Below, piece by piece: positions 8,136 through 17,500 of a stretch of 64,000 nucleotides of DNA. A program made the position numbers and the translations under genes. Under the pieces are notes generated by a model that saw only the letters and a program-made list of their open reading frames with translations, searched no databases and was not told where the DNA came from. This stretch comes from CAYUVH01 sp964448135 (GTDB taxonomy: Bacteria; Verrucomicrobiota; Verrucomicrobiia; Limisphaerales; UBA8199): contig CAYUVH010000006.1 in NCBI GenBank assembly GCA_964448135.1, forward strand, positions 124,001 to 188,000, in the 5' to 3' direction. Numbering within the stretch: the first letter of the stretch is position 1; each line of letters opens with the position of its first letter.

Positions 8136-9356
8136 ATGAGAACAACCTGGCCGGAACATTTGGCGGCGCGATTTGCGCCGGAACGACCCCGTAAACTTTT
8201 GGCGCTTGATGGCGGGGGGATCCGCGGAGTGCTGACTCTCGAAATTCTTGCCGAGATGGAGCGGCAAATTGAAGCGGAAACGGGAATCAACCGCCTCGGC
8301 GATTACTTCGATTACATTGGGGGAACCAGCACTGGCTGCATTATCGCTGCCGGACTGGCAGTGGGAATGACCGCGCAGGAACTTCTGGATTTTTACCAAA
8401 ATAGCGGCAAACAGATGTTCGAAAAGACGGGTTGGGTTGAACGGATCACCAGCCTGGTCTCGAGCTTGTATGAGGACGAACCTTTGGCCACAACGCTAAA
8501 AAAGATATTCCACGACGGGGGTAATCCGCAACGGCCGGCAGACCTGTCCACGGAGCGGCTTAAGTGTCTGCTGCTGGTTGTGACAAGGAATGTGACAACG
8601 GATTCTCCCTGGCCGGTCAGCACCAATCCTTTCGCCAAATATAACGATGAGAATCGCGACGATTGCAATTTGCGGTTGCCGCTATGGCAGCTTGTTCGCG
8701 CCAGCACTGCTGCGCCCGTCTTTTTCCCCCCGGAGGTAGTCCGTCTGAATCCGAAACGGCCTAAGGAGGTTCGCGTTTTTGTTGATGGTGGCATCACGCC
8801 GTACAACAATCCCGCTTTTCTGCTTTATCGAATGGCGACGCAACCAGCTTACCAATTGAACTGGCAGATCGGTGAGCAAAACTTGTTGCTTATCTCCGTG
8901 GGCACAGGAGCGGCGGCCAGCGCAACGCAGGCGACCAGTCGTAATGTCATCGGCAATCTTCAAAACCTCCCGGGCGAGCTTATGTACGGTGTGCAGGTGG
9001 ATCAGGATATCAATTGCCGCACGTTCGGCCGTTGTGTTCACGGTTCGGAAATTGATCGCGAAATGGGTGATCTGGTCCTTCCGATTGAAGCCGAGGAGGA
9101 TACGTCGAAAGGCCACGGCAGATTCTTCCGCTATGCGCGCTATAATGCGGATCTTAGCCAGGATGGACTTAAAGAACTGGATAAGAGGCTGGACGATGGA
9201 AAGTTCACCAAAGTTGAGCGGGTTGGGGAAATCCCTGCCGCCGATGTGCAACAAATGGACGCCGTGGATCAGATTGGCAACCTACGGAAAATTGGAGTGG
9301 CGGTCGCAAAGACAGAGCTCAATGTGAAAAAGCATTTTGGCCCCTTCTTGAAATGA
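8136..9356 (+). CDS. Patatin-like phospholipase (CapV-like effector)
   Basis: This 406-residue patatin carries the complete catalytic set: oxyanion loop GGGIRG near residue 30, nucleophile elbow GTSTG (GxSxG, Ser near 67), and the Asp of VDGGITPYNNP (DG[G/A] motif, near residue 220). Patatins hydrolyse acyl esters of membrane lipids, and in phage-defence systems they kill the infected cell by damaging the membrane. CBASS patatins (CapV) are activated by cyclic dinucleotides, but no CD-NTase is seen here. Its stop overlaps the start of the next gene (ATGA, 9353-9356), so it is made together with the TRAFs/SLOG protein, which could be its regulator. No signal peptide is present; it is cytosolic until activated (inference). 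Confidence 0.88.
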   Translation: MRTTWPEHLAARFAPERPRKLLALDGGGIRGVLTLEILAEMERQIEAETGINRLGDYFDYIGGTSTGCIIAAGLAVGMTAQELLDFYQNSGKQMFEKTGWVERITSLVSSLYEDEPLATTLKKIFHDGGNPQRPADLSTERLKCLLLVVTRNVTTDSPWPVSTNPFAKYNDENRDDCNLRLPLWQLVRASTAAPVFFPPEVVRLNPKRPKEVRVFVDGGITPYNNPAFLLYRMATQPAYQLNWQIGEQNLLLISVGTGAAASATQATSRNVIGNLQNLPGELMYGVQVDQDINCRTFGRCVHGSEIDREMGDLVLPIEAEEDTSKGHGRFFRYARYNADLSQDGLKELDKRLDDGKFTKVERVGEIPAADVQQMDAVDQIGNLRKIGVAVAKTELNVKKHFGPFLK

Positions 9357-11338
9357 ATGCGTTTATAGTGCGCCCCTTTGGCGAAAAAAATGGCATCAAC
9401 TTCGATCTCGTGGAGGCGGACTTGATTCGTCCCGCGTTGGCCGCCCTCAAAATACCGGGAGGGACTACTGGCTTGCTGACCTATGCGGGCAATTTTCGTA
9501 CGGACATGTTTGAGCAACTATTGCTGGCCGACCTCGTTATTGCGGATATTTCGATTCACAATGCGAACGTGTTTTATGAACTCGGGGTCAGGCATGGGCT
9601 GCGGGATAAGCGCACTTTCTTGATTCGGTGCAAGGGCGACGAGGTTCCATTCGATTTGAAAACCGACCGTTATTTAGAATATGACAGGGCACAACCGGCA
9701 GGGATATTGGACAAAATGATCGAAGGCATTCGATCAACAATGACTTCCATTCACGTCGACAGCCCCGTCTTTCAACTTTTGCCTAAACTTCGTCCTCCCG
9801 CTCGGGAGTCACTGCTCACGGTGCCTGAAGAATTCGAGCTTGAGGTTCGTCAAGCGAGAGAGAGCTCTGATGTTGGACGGCTGGCCCTCCTAGTCAATGA
9901 GATCAACGATGTCCAGTGGGAGATTGAAGGTTTGCGTGCGTTGGAACGCGCTCTTTTCAAACTCAAGGCTTACCCTCAGGCACGCACAGTTTTGGAGAAG
10001 GTACGGGACTATGATGAGAACGATATCGAAGCGAATCTGTTGCTCGGGACGGTATACGAACGTATGGGTGATCTTGCCGCATCCGACTTCGCTTTGGAAC
10101 GAGCGCTGAAGGGAGATGTCCTTACTCCCGAGCAGCGGGCGGAGGTACATGCTTTGGTTGGTCGCAATGCAAAGAGGCGCTGGCAAAAAGCGTGGCAAAA
10201 TGAGAGCAATCCGGCATCGGCCGCTCTCCAGTCTGGCTTGCTGGTCAGGGCCGAGCAAGCCTACGATCGAGGCTTTTCGGAGGACCAGAATCATTTTTTC
10301 TCCGGATTGAACGCGCTGGCTTTGTTAACTGTGCGGATAGAACTAGCCCGGAAACTTCCGAAGGTATGGAGTCTTCAGTTTGATAGGAAGGGCAAAGCGA
10401 AAGCCGAGCTGGATAGGCTGTGCGAACAGCGGTTGCAACTGGCGGGCGCAGTCGATCGCTCGCTGAAAGCTGCCGCCGAACGTCTCGCGCGTCTCGAAAA
10501 GGAAGATATCTGGCTCGATTTCAGCAAGGCAGATTTCAAATGTCTCACCTCCAAAACCAGCGGCCCGGTCGGAGCGGCTTATCGAAGCATTGGAGATCGA
10601 GCAGAGCCCTTCGCAACGGAGGCAGCACGGAATCAATTGTGGATTTATGAACGTCTCGGAGTGCTGTCTGGAAACGTTCGTTCGGCCCTGGAAGCGCTGC
10701 CTCGTACCAAGGAAGTAAAAAAGGAAAGCCCGCACGTTTTCCTTTTTACGGGCCATCAGATTGACAGTCTTGACCGAGGGAAAACGAAGCCTGCTCGATT
10801 TCCCCCCGAAAAGGAGGCCGTGGCGCGTCAACGGATTAAGCAAGAATTGGTTCGTGCAACCGAGGGTCTCAAAAAGACGCCCAAACTCGGCATCGCCGGC
10901 GCGGCGAGCGGTGGGGATATTCTTTTCCACGAAGTGTGCGCAGAGTTGGGCATTCCGACGAATGTGTATCTAGCGCTGCCAGACAATATGTTTATCAATG
11001 AGTCGGTTGCTCAGGCGGGCGCCGATTGGGTAAAGCGATTTCAAAAACTATTGAAGGGCAAAAATCGAAAAGAAGAAGTCCGGCAACTGGCTGAGGCTAT
11101 GGAGCTTCCTAAATGGTTACACGCCGCAAAACCCGACTACGGCATTTGGCAGCGCAACAATCTTTGGATGCTCAACAATGCAGTCGCCATTGGCGGCGAG
11201 CATACGACCCTTATCGCGCTTTGGGATAAAAGTGCCGGAGTCGGGCCGGGCGGTACCGAGGACATGGTGCGTCAGGCGGAAAAGTCAGGCGCGCGCGTGA
11301 TTATCATAAATTCACAAGAAGCATTCGGGCTTGGGTGA
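9353..11338 (+). CDS. Deoxyribosyltransferase-like / TRAFs-binding TPR / SLOG fusion protein
   Basis: This 661-residue protein has three visible parts. Residues 1-115 form a nucleoside-2-deoxyribosyltransferase/TIR-like Rossmannoid domain (AFIVRPFGEKNG, DLVIADISIHNANVFYELG). Residues of about 165-370 match the TRAFs-binding/TPR domain (DUF4071): LEKVRDYDENDIEANLLLG, then GRNAKRRWQKAW and GLNALALLTV. Residues of about 475-655 form a C-terminal SLOG-like domain (HVFLFTGHQIDS, LGIAGAASGGDILFHEVC, YLALPDNMF). SLOG and deoxyribosyltransferase-like domains handle NAD- or nucleotide-type ligands, so the protein may detect or make a nucleotide signal that controls the coupled patatin. It overlaps the patatin gene by 4 bases at the start and the following fragment by 4 bases (GTGA) at the end. 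Confidence 0.82.
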   Translation: MNAFIVRPFGEKNGINFDLVEADLIRPALAALKIPGGTTGLLTYAGNFRTDMFEQLLLADLVIADISIHNANVFYELGVRHGLRDKRTFLIRCKGDEVPFDLKTDRYLEYDRAQPAGILDKMIEGIRSTMTSIHVDSPVFQLLPKLRPPARESLLTVPEEFELEVRQARESSDVGRLALLVNEINDVQWEIEGLRALERALFKLKAYPQARTVLEKVRDYDENDIEANLLLGTVYERMGDLAASDFALERALKGDVLTPEQRAEVHALVGRNAKRRWQKAWQNESNPASAALQSGLLVRAEQAYDRGFSEDQNHFFSGLNALALLTVRIELARKLPKVWSLQFDRKGKAKAELDRLCEQRLQLAGAVDRSLKAAAERLARLEKEDIWLDFSKADFKCLTSKTSGPVGAAYRSIGDRAEPFATEAARNQLWIYERLGVLSGNVRSALEALPRTKEVKKESPHVFLFTGHQIDSLDRGKTKPARFPPEKEAVARQRIKQELVRATEGLKKTPKLGIAGAASGGDILFHEVCAELGIPTNVYLALPDNMFINESVAQAGADWVKRFQKLLKGKNRKEEVRQLAEAMELPKWLHAAKPDYGIWQRNNLWMLNNAVAIGGEHTTLIALWDKSAGVGPGGTEDMVRQAEKSGARVIIINSQEAFGLG

Positions 11339-11511
11339 TTCGTGATTCAATGCTCGAAAAGCAGCTTTCCGAAACGCCTGTTCGAATTCCACAAGTTGCG
11401 AAAGTCCATGCCCAGGCGTTGCGCCTGATCAAGGAGGCAAAGCAGATATTCATCGTCTATAGTGCGGAGGATTTAGGCCTTGTTCGAGACACGCAGAAAC
11501 GGATTCTTTGA
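11335..11511 (+). pseudogene. Truncated TIR-like gene at the operon end
   Basis: A GTG at 11335 overlaps the previous stop (GTGA) and opens a frame of 58 residues ending at TGA 11509-11511. Its last part (AKQIFIVYSAEDLGLVRDTQ) looks like the first strand and helix of a TIR-type fold and then stops. The same frame stays open beyond the TGA to 11706 (starting VRGKSDEKPVFLAPES), so a single nonsense mutation could have split a longer gene. A transposase remnant begins at about 11710 and probably removed the rest. The coupling shows that the operon once had another Rossmannoid member. Confidence 0.5.
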
Positions 11512-11709
11512 GTGCGCGGAAAAAGCGACGAGAAGCCTGTGTTTCTTGCGCCGGAAAGTCTTTCCGTACACGCTCCTCGCTTGCGCTGGAAGGATGGCAA
11601 TGCAGCAAAGGCAGTTGATCTCCTGCTGAAAGCAACCTTCCGTCACTTGCATACGCGTCTGGTTTTGGAACAGCACAAATGTGCAGGCGACACTGTTCTA
11701 ATTTAATAA

Positions 11710-12465
11710 TTGTTTTTCAAGTATGTCGTTGCCGCGCTCTGGATGCATACGAACAAAAAGGCCGCCCCAGACTGGCAACGTCAGTATGAGCGGATCACGG
11801 AGGTGGTGGAGAAGATCTGGGTGGCGGGTGAGCAGCCCTGCGGCAAGCGTCTGGTGCAGATGCTGCTGTTGTGGTTGCCGCATTGCCAGCGTCGCTATGG
11901 AAAATTGCTGGCCACGCAGTGCAAGCTAGCTGAGCGAGTCAGTCCCGCGACTTTGGACCGTTTGTTAGGGCCGTTGCGTTCCCAACAGCTCCCGGGGGAC
12001 TCAGCAGGACCAAGCCGGGGAGTTTGCTGCGGCAACAAATCCCGATCCAAGGGGAAGTGCGGAATGAAAAACGCGCCGGCCTTATGAAAGCCAAGGGTAT
12101 GGCTCATTGCGGCAGCAGTTTGGCCAGCAGCTTCATCTGGAGTCTGACCTATACCGACCTGGCCAGCACCTGAACCAGTGGGCGGGCGGTCTGGAATCGC
12201 GGCGCCACCGGGGTTTTAGAGCAGACCCGAGCCGTGGAGGAAAGCTTGCCCTTTACTCTCTTGGGGTTGGACTTTGACAATGGAGGAGAGTGGCTCAATT
12301 GGCATCTGATCCGATATTTGCAGGAGCGTGGCGCCCCGGTGCGGGTCAAGCGCTCCCGGCCCTACCTGCCACTGAGGCGAGGATGGCGTTCGCCATTGCT
12401 GACACCCAATCCGCAGCCGAACCAAAGTTCGAAATCGCCTCAGCTATCATTAGAAATAGTCATGT
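11710..12465 (+). pseudogene. Dead integrase-core (rve, DDE) transposase
   Basis: Three reading-frame pieces join into one integrase-type transposase: VEKIWVAGEQPCGKRL ... SPATLDRLLGPLRS; then, after a frameshift near 12000, TKPGSLLRQQIPIQGE and GSSLASSFIWSLTYTDL; then, past an in-frame TGA, RAVWNRGATGVLEQTR and LLGLDFDNGGEWLNWHL. The second catalytic Asp segment (DFDNG) is kept, but the first (normally EADTVAHC) reads KAKGMAHC, so the catalytic Asp is lost. The end (RSRPYLPL) is degraded. Terminal repeats were not found. It lies between the conflict operon and the M15/SGNH/giant-gene block and marks a junction of separately acquired pieces. Confidence 0.75.
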
Positions 12466-12485
12466 AGTATGAAGGTTCTCCGAAA

Positions 12486-13016
12486 CTATTCATCGAATTG
12501 CAGGTGCCAAACAGCCACTCCGCTCTCGCGCTCCAGAAATTTGTTCAAGTGCGCCAGCGTTTTTATGTAAGTCTTGATGTCCTCACCAATCGTACCGGTT
12601 ACGACCTCAAGGTCGAAAGCAGCACCGGTGATGTGGTAAGAAATTGTTTTACACTTCGCTTCGTCCCATCCATTCATGATGCCCAGTAGACCGGCACCGA
12701 GTTGTGCTTCTGTCTTCGCTTCTGGATGCGCATCAACCCAATCCTGCAGTTCTTTGCGCGCAGGACTCTGAACATACGTGTTTTGGATCCACTTTCGGTC
12801 TCCAGTACCTACTATGTTGTGTGCCATGACCCTGGCTTGGTCGGCAACCGACCTGCGTCCACTTGTGATCACGATCCTACCCGGGAACTTGGCCTGCAAA
12901 GCGGCCAATGCAGCCTTGGTGCTTGGTTGAAATTCCAGATCAACTAGCGCTTTTTGCCTATCGATCATTTGAAAGTGTTCGTGGCCACAGCAGATGTCCG
13001 CAATTGCCTTTTTCAT
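12486..13016 (-). CDS. M15-type (VanY/DD-carboxypeptidase-like) peptidase
   Basis: This protein has 176 residues from the ATG at 13016 (MKKAIADICCGHEHF); an upstream extension to 13100 looks less natural. The region IVITSGRRSVADQARVM, the zinc motif SYHITGAAFDLE (S-x-H-x-x-G-x-A-x-D) and a terminal WHLQFD give the M15 / D-Ala-D-Ala peptidase fold seen in VanY, phage endolysins and Hedgehog-type peptidases. The role is cleavage of a peptide cross-bridge or stem in peptidoglycan. There is no signal peptide, so export would need lysis or a dedicated route, as with phage endolysins. It lies on the minus strand beside the SGNH gene, divergent from the giant genes. Confidence 0.7.
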   Translation of the reverse strand: MKKAIADICCGHEHFQMIDRQKALVDLEFQPSTKAALAALQAKFPGRIVITSGRRSVADQARVMAHNIVGTGDRKWIQNTYVQSPARKELQDWVDAHPEAKTEAQLGAGLLGIMNGWDEAKCKTISYHITGAAFDLEVVTGTIGEDIKTYIKTLAHLNKFLERESGVAVWHLQFDE

Positions 13017-13167
13017 AGTTCTGGATTTGTGATTTGATATTAATGTATAGAGTGAGCATTCAGGTCGGTCAATCGTCATGAATTGAGGCGCTTTGTGCAA
13101 TCCTTTGTGTTATGGTTGAGTTGCGATCGAAAAAGGGCGCTAAAACAATTCGAACGAGCTAAAAGAC

Positions 13168-13428
13168 TCAAAGTCGCCCAGGGCTGCCAGCCGTTTCCCC
13201 GTTGGAAACAGCGTAACTCATATTGTTGAGAACCCCGTGGCTCTTTGAATACAAAGTTACTGTATCCGTTTCGTTTGTAAGTCCTAATCGAGGACGCAGG
13301 GGGGCGTAATCTTCCCAGGGGAGCGAAAAGCATTCCGACCATGGCATGGTCTCTGTGTTGAAGCGGCGAAGTTGTTCGCCCTCGCAAGTTCGTATTGTGG
13401 TGCAATGGCCTTCGAATCCGCGGTGCAC
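13168..13428 (-). CDS. Small hypothetical protein downstream of the SGNH gene
   Basis: An 86-residue frame starts at GTG 13428, 19 bases before the SGNH gene stop signal is passed on the minus strand (that gene ends at 13447), and ends at 13168. The later part (MPWSECFSLPWEDYAPLRPR, then VTLYSKSHGVL) looks protein-like, but no family is recognised and there is no SD. Other frames are open here too, so it is weakly supported. Bases 13017-13167 hold nothing recognisable. Confidence 0.35.
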   Translation of the reverse strand: MHRGFEGHCTTIRTCEGEQLRRFNTETMPWSECFSLPWEDYAPLRPRLGLTNETDTVTLYSKSHGVLNNMSYAVSNGETAGSPGRL

Positions 13429-13446
13429 TTCGATGGGTTGGACGCT

Positions 13447-14335
13447 TCAGATATTTTTGAGAACAGCATGGATGTGGTCTGCAACACGGGCGAATCCGGG
13501 GTTCGTTGGATGAAGTTCGTTCGCCCAATCATCTCGGCCCACTGCTGGACGGACATCTACATAACGGAACCGATTGCCCAAACTTCCCGACAATGTAGCC
13601 AGCATCTTGTTGAGATCGTCCACCAGTTGACCAATCCATGGTTCAGTTTTCTTCCAGTCGGTGTAGCCCATTTGTGAAAACGACGAACGCAGCCACGGCC
13701 CAATAAACTTCCAACCGCCCGGAATATTGATGACAGCCCTGCCATCAGGAACCGCTCGGGCATATCCGTGCATCAAAACGACCGCTTTGGGATTTTCTTT
13801 CCAAATCGCCTGCGCAAAGTCCCGGATGGCAGCTTCCATATGTAATAGCGTTACCTGCCATTCTTGCGTTCGGAGCCAATTGGTTCCACCGGCTGCCTCC
13901 GAGGAGGCGCTATGATTACTGTATTTCATCAACTCATCCCCGGCGATGTCATTACCTCCCGCCGACAACAAAACGGCTCTTGGCTGGTACTTTCGGACAG
14001 CCTCCAGCACTTCGACTAACCCAGCTGGTTTCCGATGAAAGTTTCGCGTGATTTTCAGTTCCGTAAACCATGTTCTCCAGCGTGTCCCCTCCGTCGGCGA
14101 ACTTATAAATTTTATAACCGTGGGTGCCACGCAGATTATCAAGCACGTCTTTCCCCGGAAGATAGTCGAACCACGAGTCACCTTCGGCAACGACGGTCGG
14201 CAGTTCCGCAAGTATAGCTTTCCAGTGTTTGCGCCGACGCAAAGTGGGCGGAACGTAGTCTGGGGACCAAATCTCCGCCTTTTGTCTTTGTAGCCATTCT
14301 TCAGCCGTCATGGTGTTCACGTTTTGTTTTTTCAT
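13447..14335 (-). pseudogene. SGNH/GDSL-type hydrolase with a frameshift
   Basis: Two overlapping minus-strand frames carry one SGNH hydrolase. The first (from ATG 14335, MKKQNVNTMTAEEW) has block I, AEGDSWFDYLPGKDVLDNL, with the nucleophile Ser in GDSW. The second continues after a shift between about 14055 and 14000 with block III, VLLSAGGNDIAGDEL (GGND), and the Asp-x-x-His end DWANELHPTNPGFARV. The Asp/His spacing is compatible with the family. SGNH enzymes are serine esterases or acyl hydrolases of lipids, glycans or peptidoglycan. A single-base error or a recent mutation explains the shift, because both halves are otherwise intact. No signal peptide is seen; ATG 14386 is an alternative start. 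It is divergent from the giant genes across about 190-240 bases. Confidence 0.7.
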
Positions 14336-14572
14336 CGCGTTCCATTGTTTCTCATCTCGCCCAACTCCGTCGACGGCGTCATTCATTGAATGGTCGACTA
14401 CGCGTACAGGTCTTCATAGTTGCAGAAGTGCCGCTTTAGCCATGCGAACACCATCAAAAACAATCGGTTGAGGAAAGCAAATGTATTAATTACTTGCTTT
14501 GAGCGATCTGTGTGTCCAAAGTAATTCCTTCAGCCGTTCTGTGTTCTGCTTTGCAACTCGTACATTTGTACG

Positions 14573-17500
14573 TTGTCCGCAAAGCCGTCCGTTACGTTTT
14601 CAAGCGCTGAAGAATTCGGGACGCAATGCGAAGTCACAAATCATTCAAATCTCGAGCTAGATGAACTCGTAAAAGCAAATCCTCTTATGGCTAATCAGGG
14701 AAGAGTCTTTGTCGCAGGGAGTGCGGAAAGCAGTCTAACCGGATGGGCATTGTTGTTGAACGGGGGGCTAGAGGGTACAGCTGGAGCAGGGGGCAGCGGC
14801 GAATTCAAGATCGAATCCTTCGTCGTACTTGCGTGGGACAAGCCGAACAATGTGGCAGAACGCGAAGTGGTTATAGCTTTTCCGCCTGCGCCAATCAATT
14901 TGGCGGCTGTCACAATCGATAACAATGTCGGCGGGACGAAATGGAAGTGGAAGCTGCGGAAATTTGCCGATCTGGCCGGTGAGCTTGCGGACAAAAGGAT
15001 CCGCACACTAATCGAGGAAGCGCGACGACGGCTGCGAGCGGTGGAATTGTCTTGGAATTTCGGTGGTGCGACAGATGCGGGTGTGGCGGGAAGAGGTAGC
15101 TTTCTCGGTATTACGACGTGGGGGAGCGCACTCGTGCGCGGTCATGCTCGGGTAAATCTGCGGGCACTGATCGACCCAAGCGGCGAAGAAGCGAAGGCGC
15201 TCGGCGGCGTCGAAGCGGAGATCTCTTTGCAGGTATCTTATGAAACGTCGCTTACCGACGGCGGCGCGCTTGGGGTGCAGACCCAGCGCTCGTGCTCGTT
15301 ACGGCTGGAGCTGACGGTGGACGAGACCGCCGTGCCGCCCCCCGCGCTTTTCCTTGATCTCGACGAGCTGAGCGTGTCGTTGCCGCCGATCGCGCACGGT
15401 GCCGTGGAGTTGCTCGCGCTCAACCTGGCAGATTTTGCCAGCCTCCCGGTTCCGGAGGGTTCGCTGCCGCTAAAGAAGCTGGCGGGACTTTTCCAATCGC
15501 TCGGGCGCTATCTAGGGCCGGGGTGGGGCGAACTGGATGTGACTTTCCTCTCATGGAAGGACGCTGCAGGCGCAGCGACGAAGCCGCGCCTCGCGCTGCG
15601 GTGGCAGAATGGGCGGCTGCTTTTTGCAATCGCGGGGGAGGGGTTTGCCAAGGCCGATTTCGAGAACGCGACCGTCATGGGGCTTCGCGCCAAGTTGGCT
15701 TTCTTCGAGGCGAAGGTTAGCAAGGGAGGCGCCAACCTGTTCACCGTTAAGTCTGCGACGGCCGCACGCGCCATCGCGGTGGACGGGAAGGAGATGGGCG
15801 TATACCAGGCGACGGTGGCACCGGAGGCGCTGGCACTGCCTTCGATCCCGGCGGGCTCGCGCCTCTTTGGCCCACTGCGATTTACCTGGCGGCAGGTGGT
15901 ACCGTCCCTTGTCTTTACACCGCTCCAGTTCGGCACCGGCGCAACCGAGCCGGACGGCAGGACGGTGCGCGCGCTGCTGGATTTCCCGCGCCTGTGCGTC
16001 GCCCTCGCGGCTGACCCGAACGTGGTCCTGGCCGTGAGCGGGAAGGTGGAAATCACTCCTTCCGGAACGCGCGTGCTGGAGTTGCAATTGCTGGAGCCCT
16101 CCGTTATCCAGTTGGTGGCCGCCGGAGCCAATGCTGCGGTGGCGGGGGCACGGCAGGTCCTGCAGTTATTGGCGCAGGCGAAGTTGCTAGCAGGCGAAAT
16201 TGACAAGCTAAAGCGTGTGCTGGAAGTGCTCGGGAAGCTGGCCTGCGCCATGGCACAATCGGCAGCGTTTGTCCTAGACACAGCCGCGGAGCTGCTGGCG
16301 CAGACCGCGGCGGCAATAGGTGAACTCGTCGGCGCCCTCTTTCAGAAAGTCGCACAGCTTGCAGAAATCCCCGCCGGTCTGGGGGTGAATCTCGACGTCG
16401 AGTTGCGGATTGGCCTCGCGCCACTCGAGCTGCGGCAGGTGTTCATCACCCTCAGCGGCGCCGGACCGGCGCAAACACTGACCGCCATTCAGGCGCTCGG
16501 TTTCACCCTAGAGGTGCCGACCGGATGGCACCCGGCACTCCTCATCGATTTCGTGAGCGATCCCGGAGCTTATCTCCTCGCGATCCGCGAGCCGGCCTCG
16601 GCCGACAACCGGCTCGCAAGCCTTTCTACCGACCTCTGGCTGAAAACCGGCGCGGATAAGCCTTTGGAGTCGGTTCGCGACGCGCATCCCGAGACGGGAA
16701 ACCGCCCAGACCCAGCCAAAAAGCAGAAGCCGTTGCTGGAAATCACCGCGGACGATCGCCGCGGTGGGGAGATCGTTTTTGTGCTGGCGGGCTTGCGACG
16801 CGGGCGCGCGGTACTCCTGAAGCGTGCGATCCAGGAGGGCTTCCGGAACCCGGTGACGCTGCCGGTCGGAGCGGCCAAGGTGCGTGTGATCGATGGTCCG
16901 CTGCAACTCGTCGACCCGAAGGAGACCGATATTCAATTCGGGATCAACTTCCAGGCCGAACGCGTCCTGCCGTTCTTCGGCATGGGCGAGAGCGGAGAGC
17001 GGTTGGACTTTTTGAAGACGCTCAAGGAGGGGCTGGGACAGGTCGTCACCGTCAAGGGAACCGATGGACCTAAGATCGACGGACGCGAGGCCAGGTTCGG
17101 CCTCCTGATCGAGGTGAAAGCGGCGGGGCTGACGACCGAAGTGCGGCTCGGGCTAAAGCTCAATCTCGACACGTTCGAGGTCAGCTTCGAGGGGAGCGAT
17201 GTCTTCCCGCTGCGCTCGCGGCGGATTGACCAACAGGCCCTCGGGCTGACGTGGGTGGTTGAGCAGGAGAACGAAGACGAGCGCAATGCCAACGCAGAAA
17301 TCGAGATGTTCCGCGCGAGCTTCATCAACGGCGAGAGTGGTTTTGCGCTCAACTGCGCGACGAACCCGAACGAGCGCGGCAAGGCACGGATGGAGCTGCA
17401 CTTCGACGGCCTCTCGAGCGACGGGACGGGAATCGTGCTGGTCGTGCAGGAGTTCAGGGTCGGGCGGGGCGGACTCGACCTCGTGGCAAAAGTCTCCGAC

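Noticed and set aside
8136..9356. Patatin gene taken as part of a CBASS locus
   Set aside because: No CD-NTase or CBASS accessory gene (Cap2/Cap3) is visible in 1-14 kb; only the effector type is shared.
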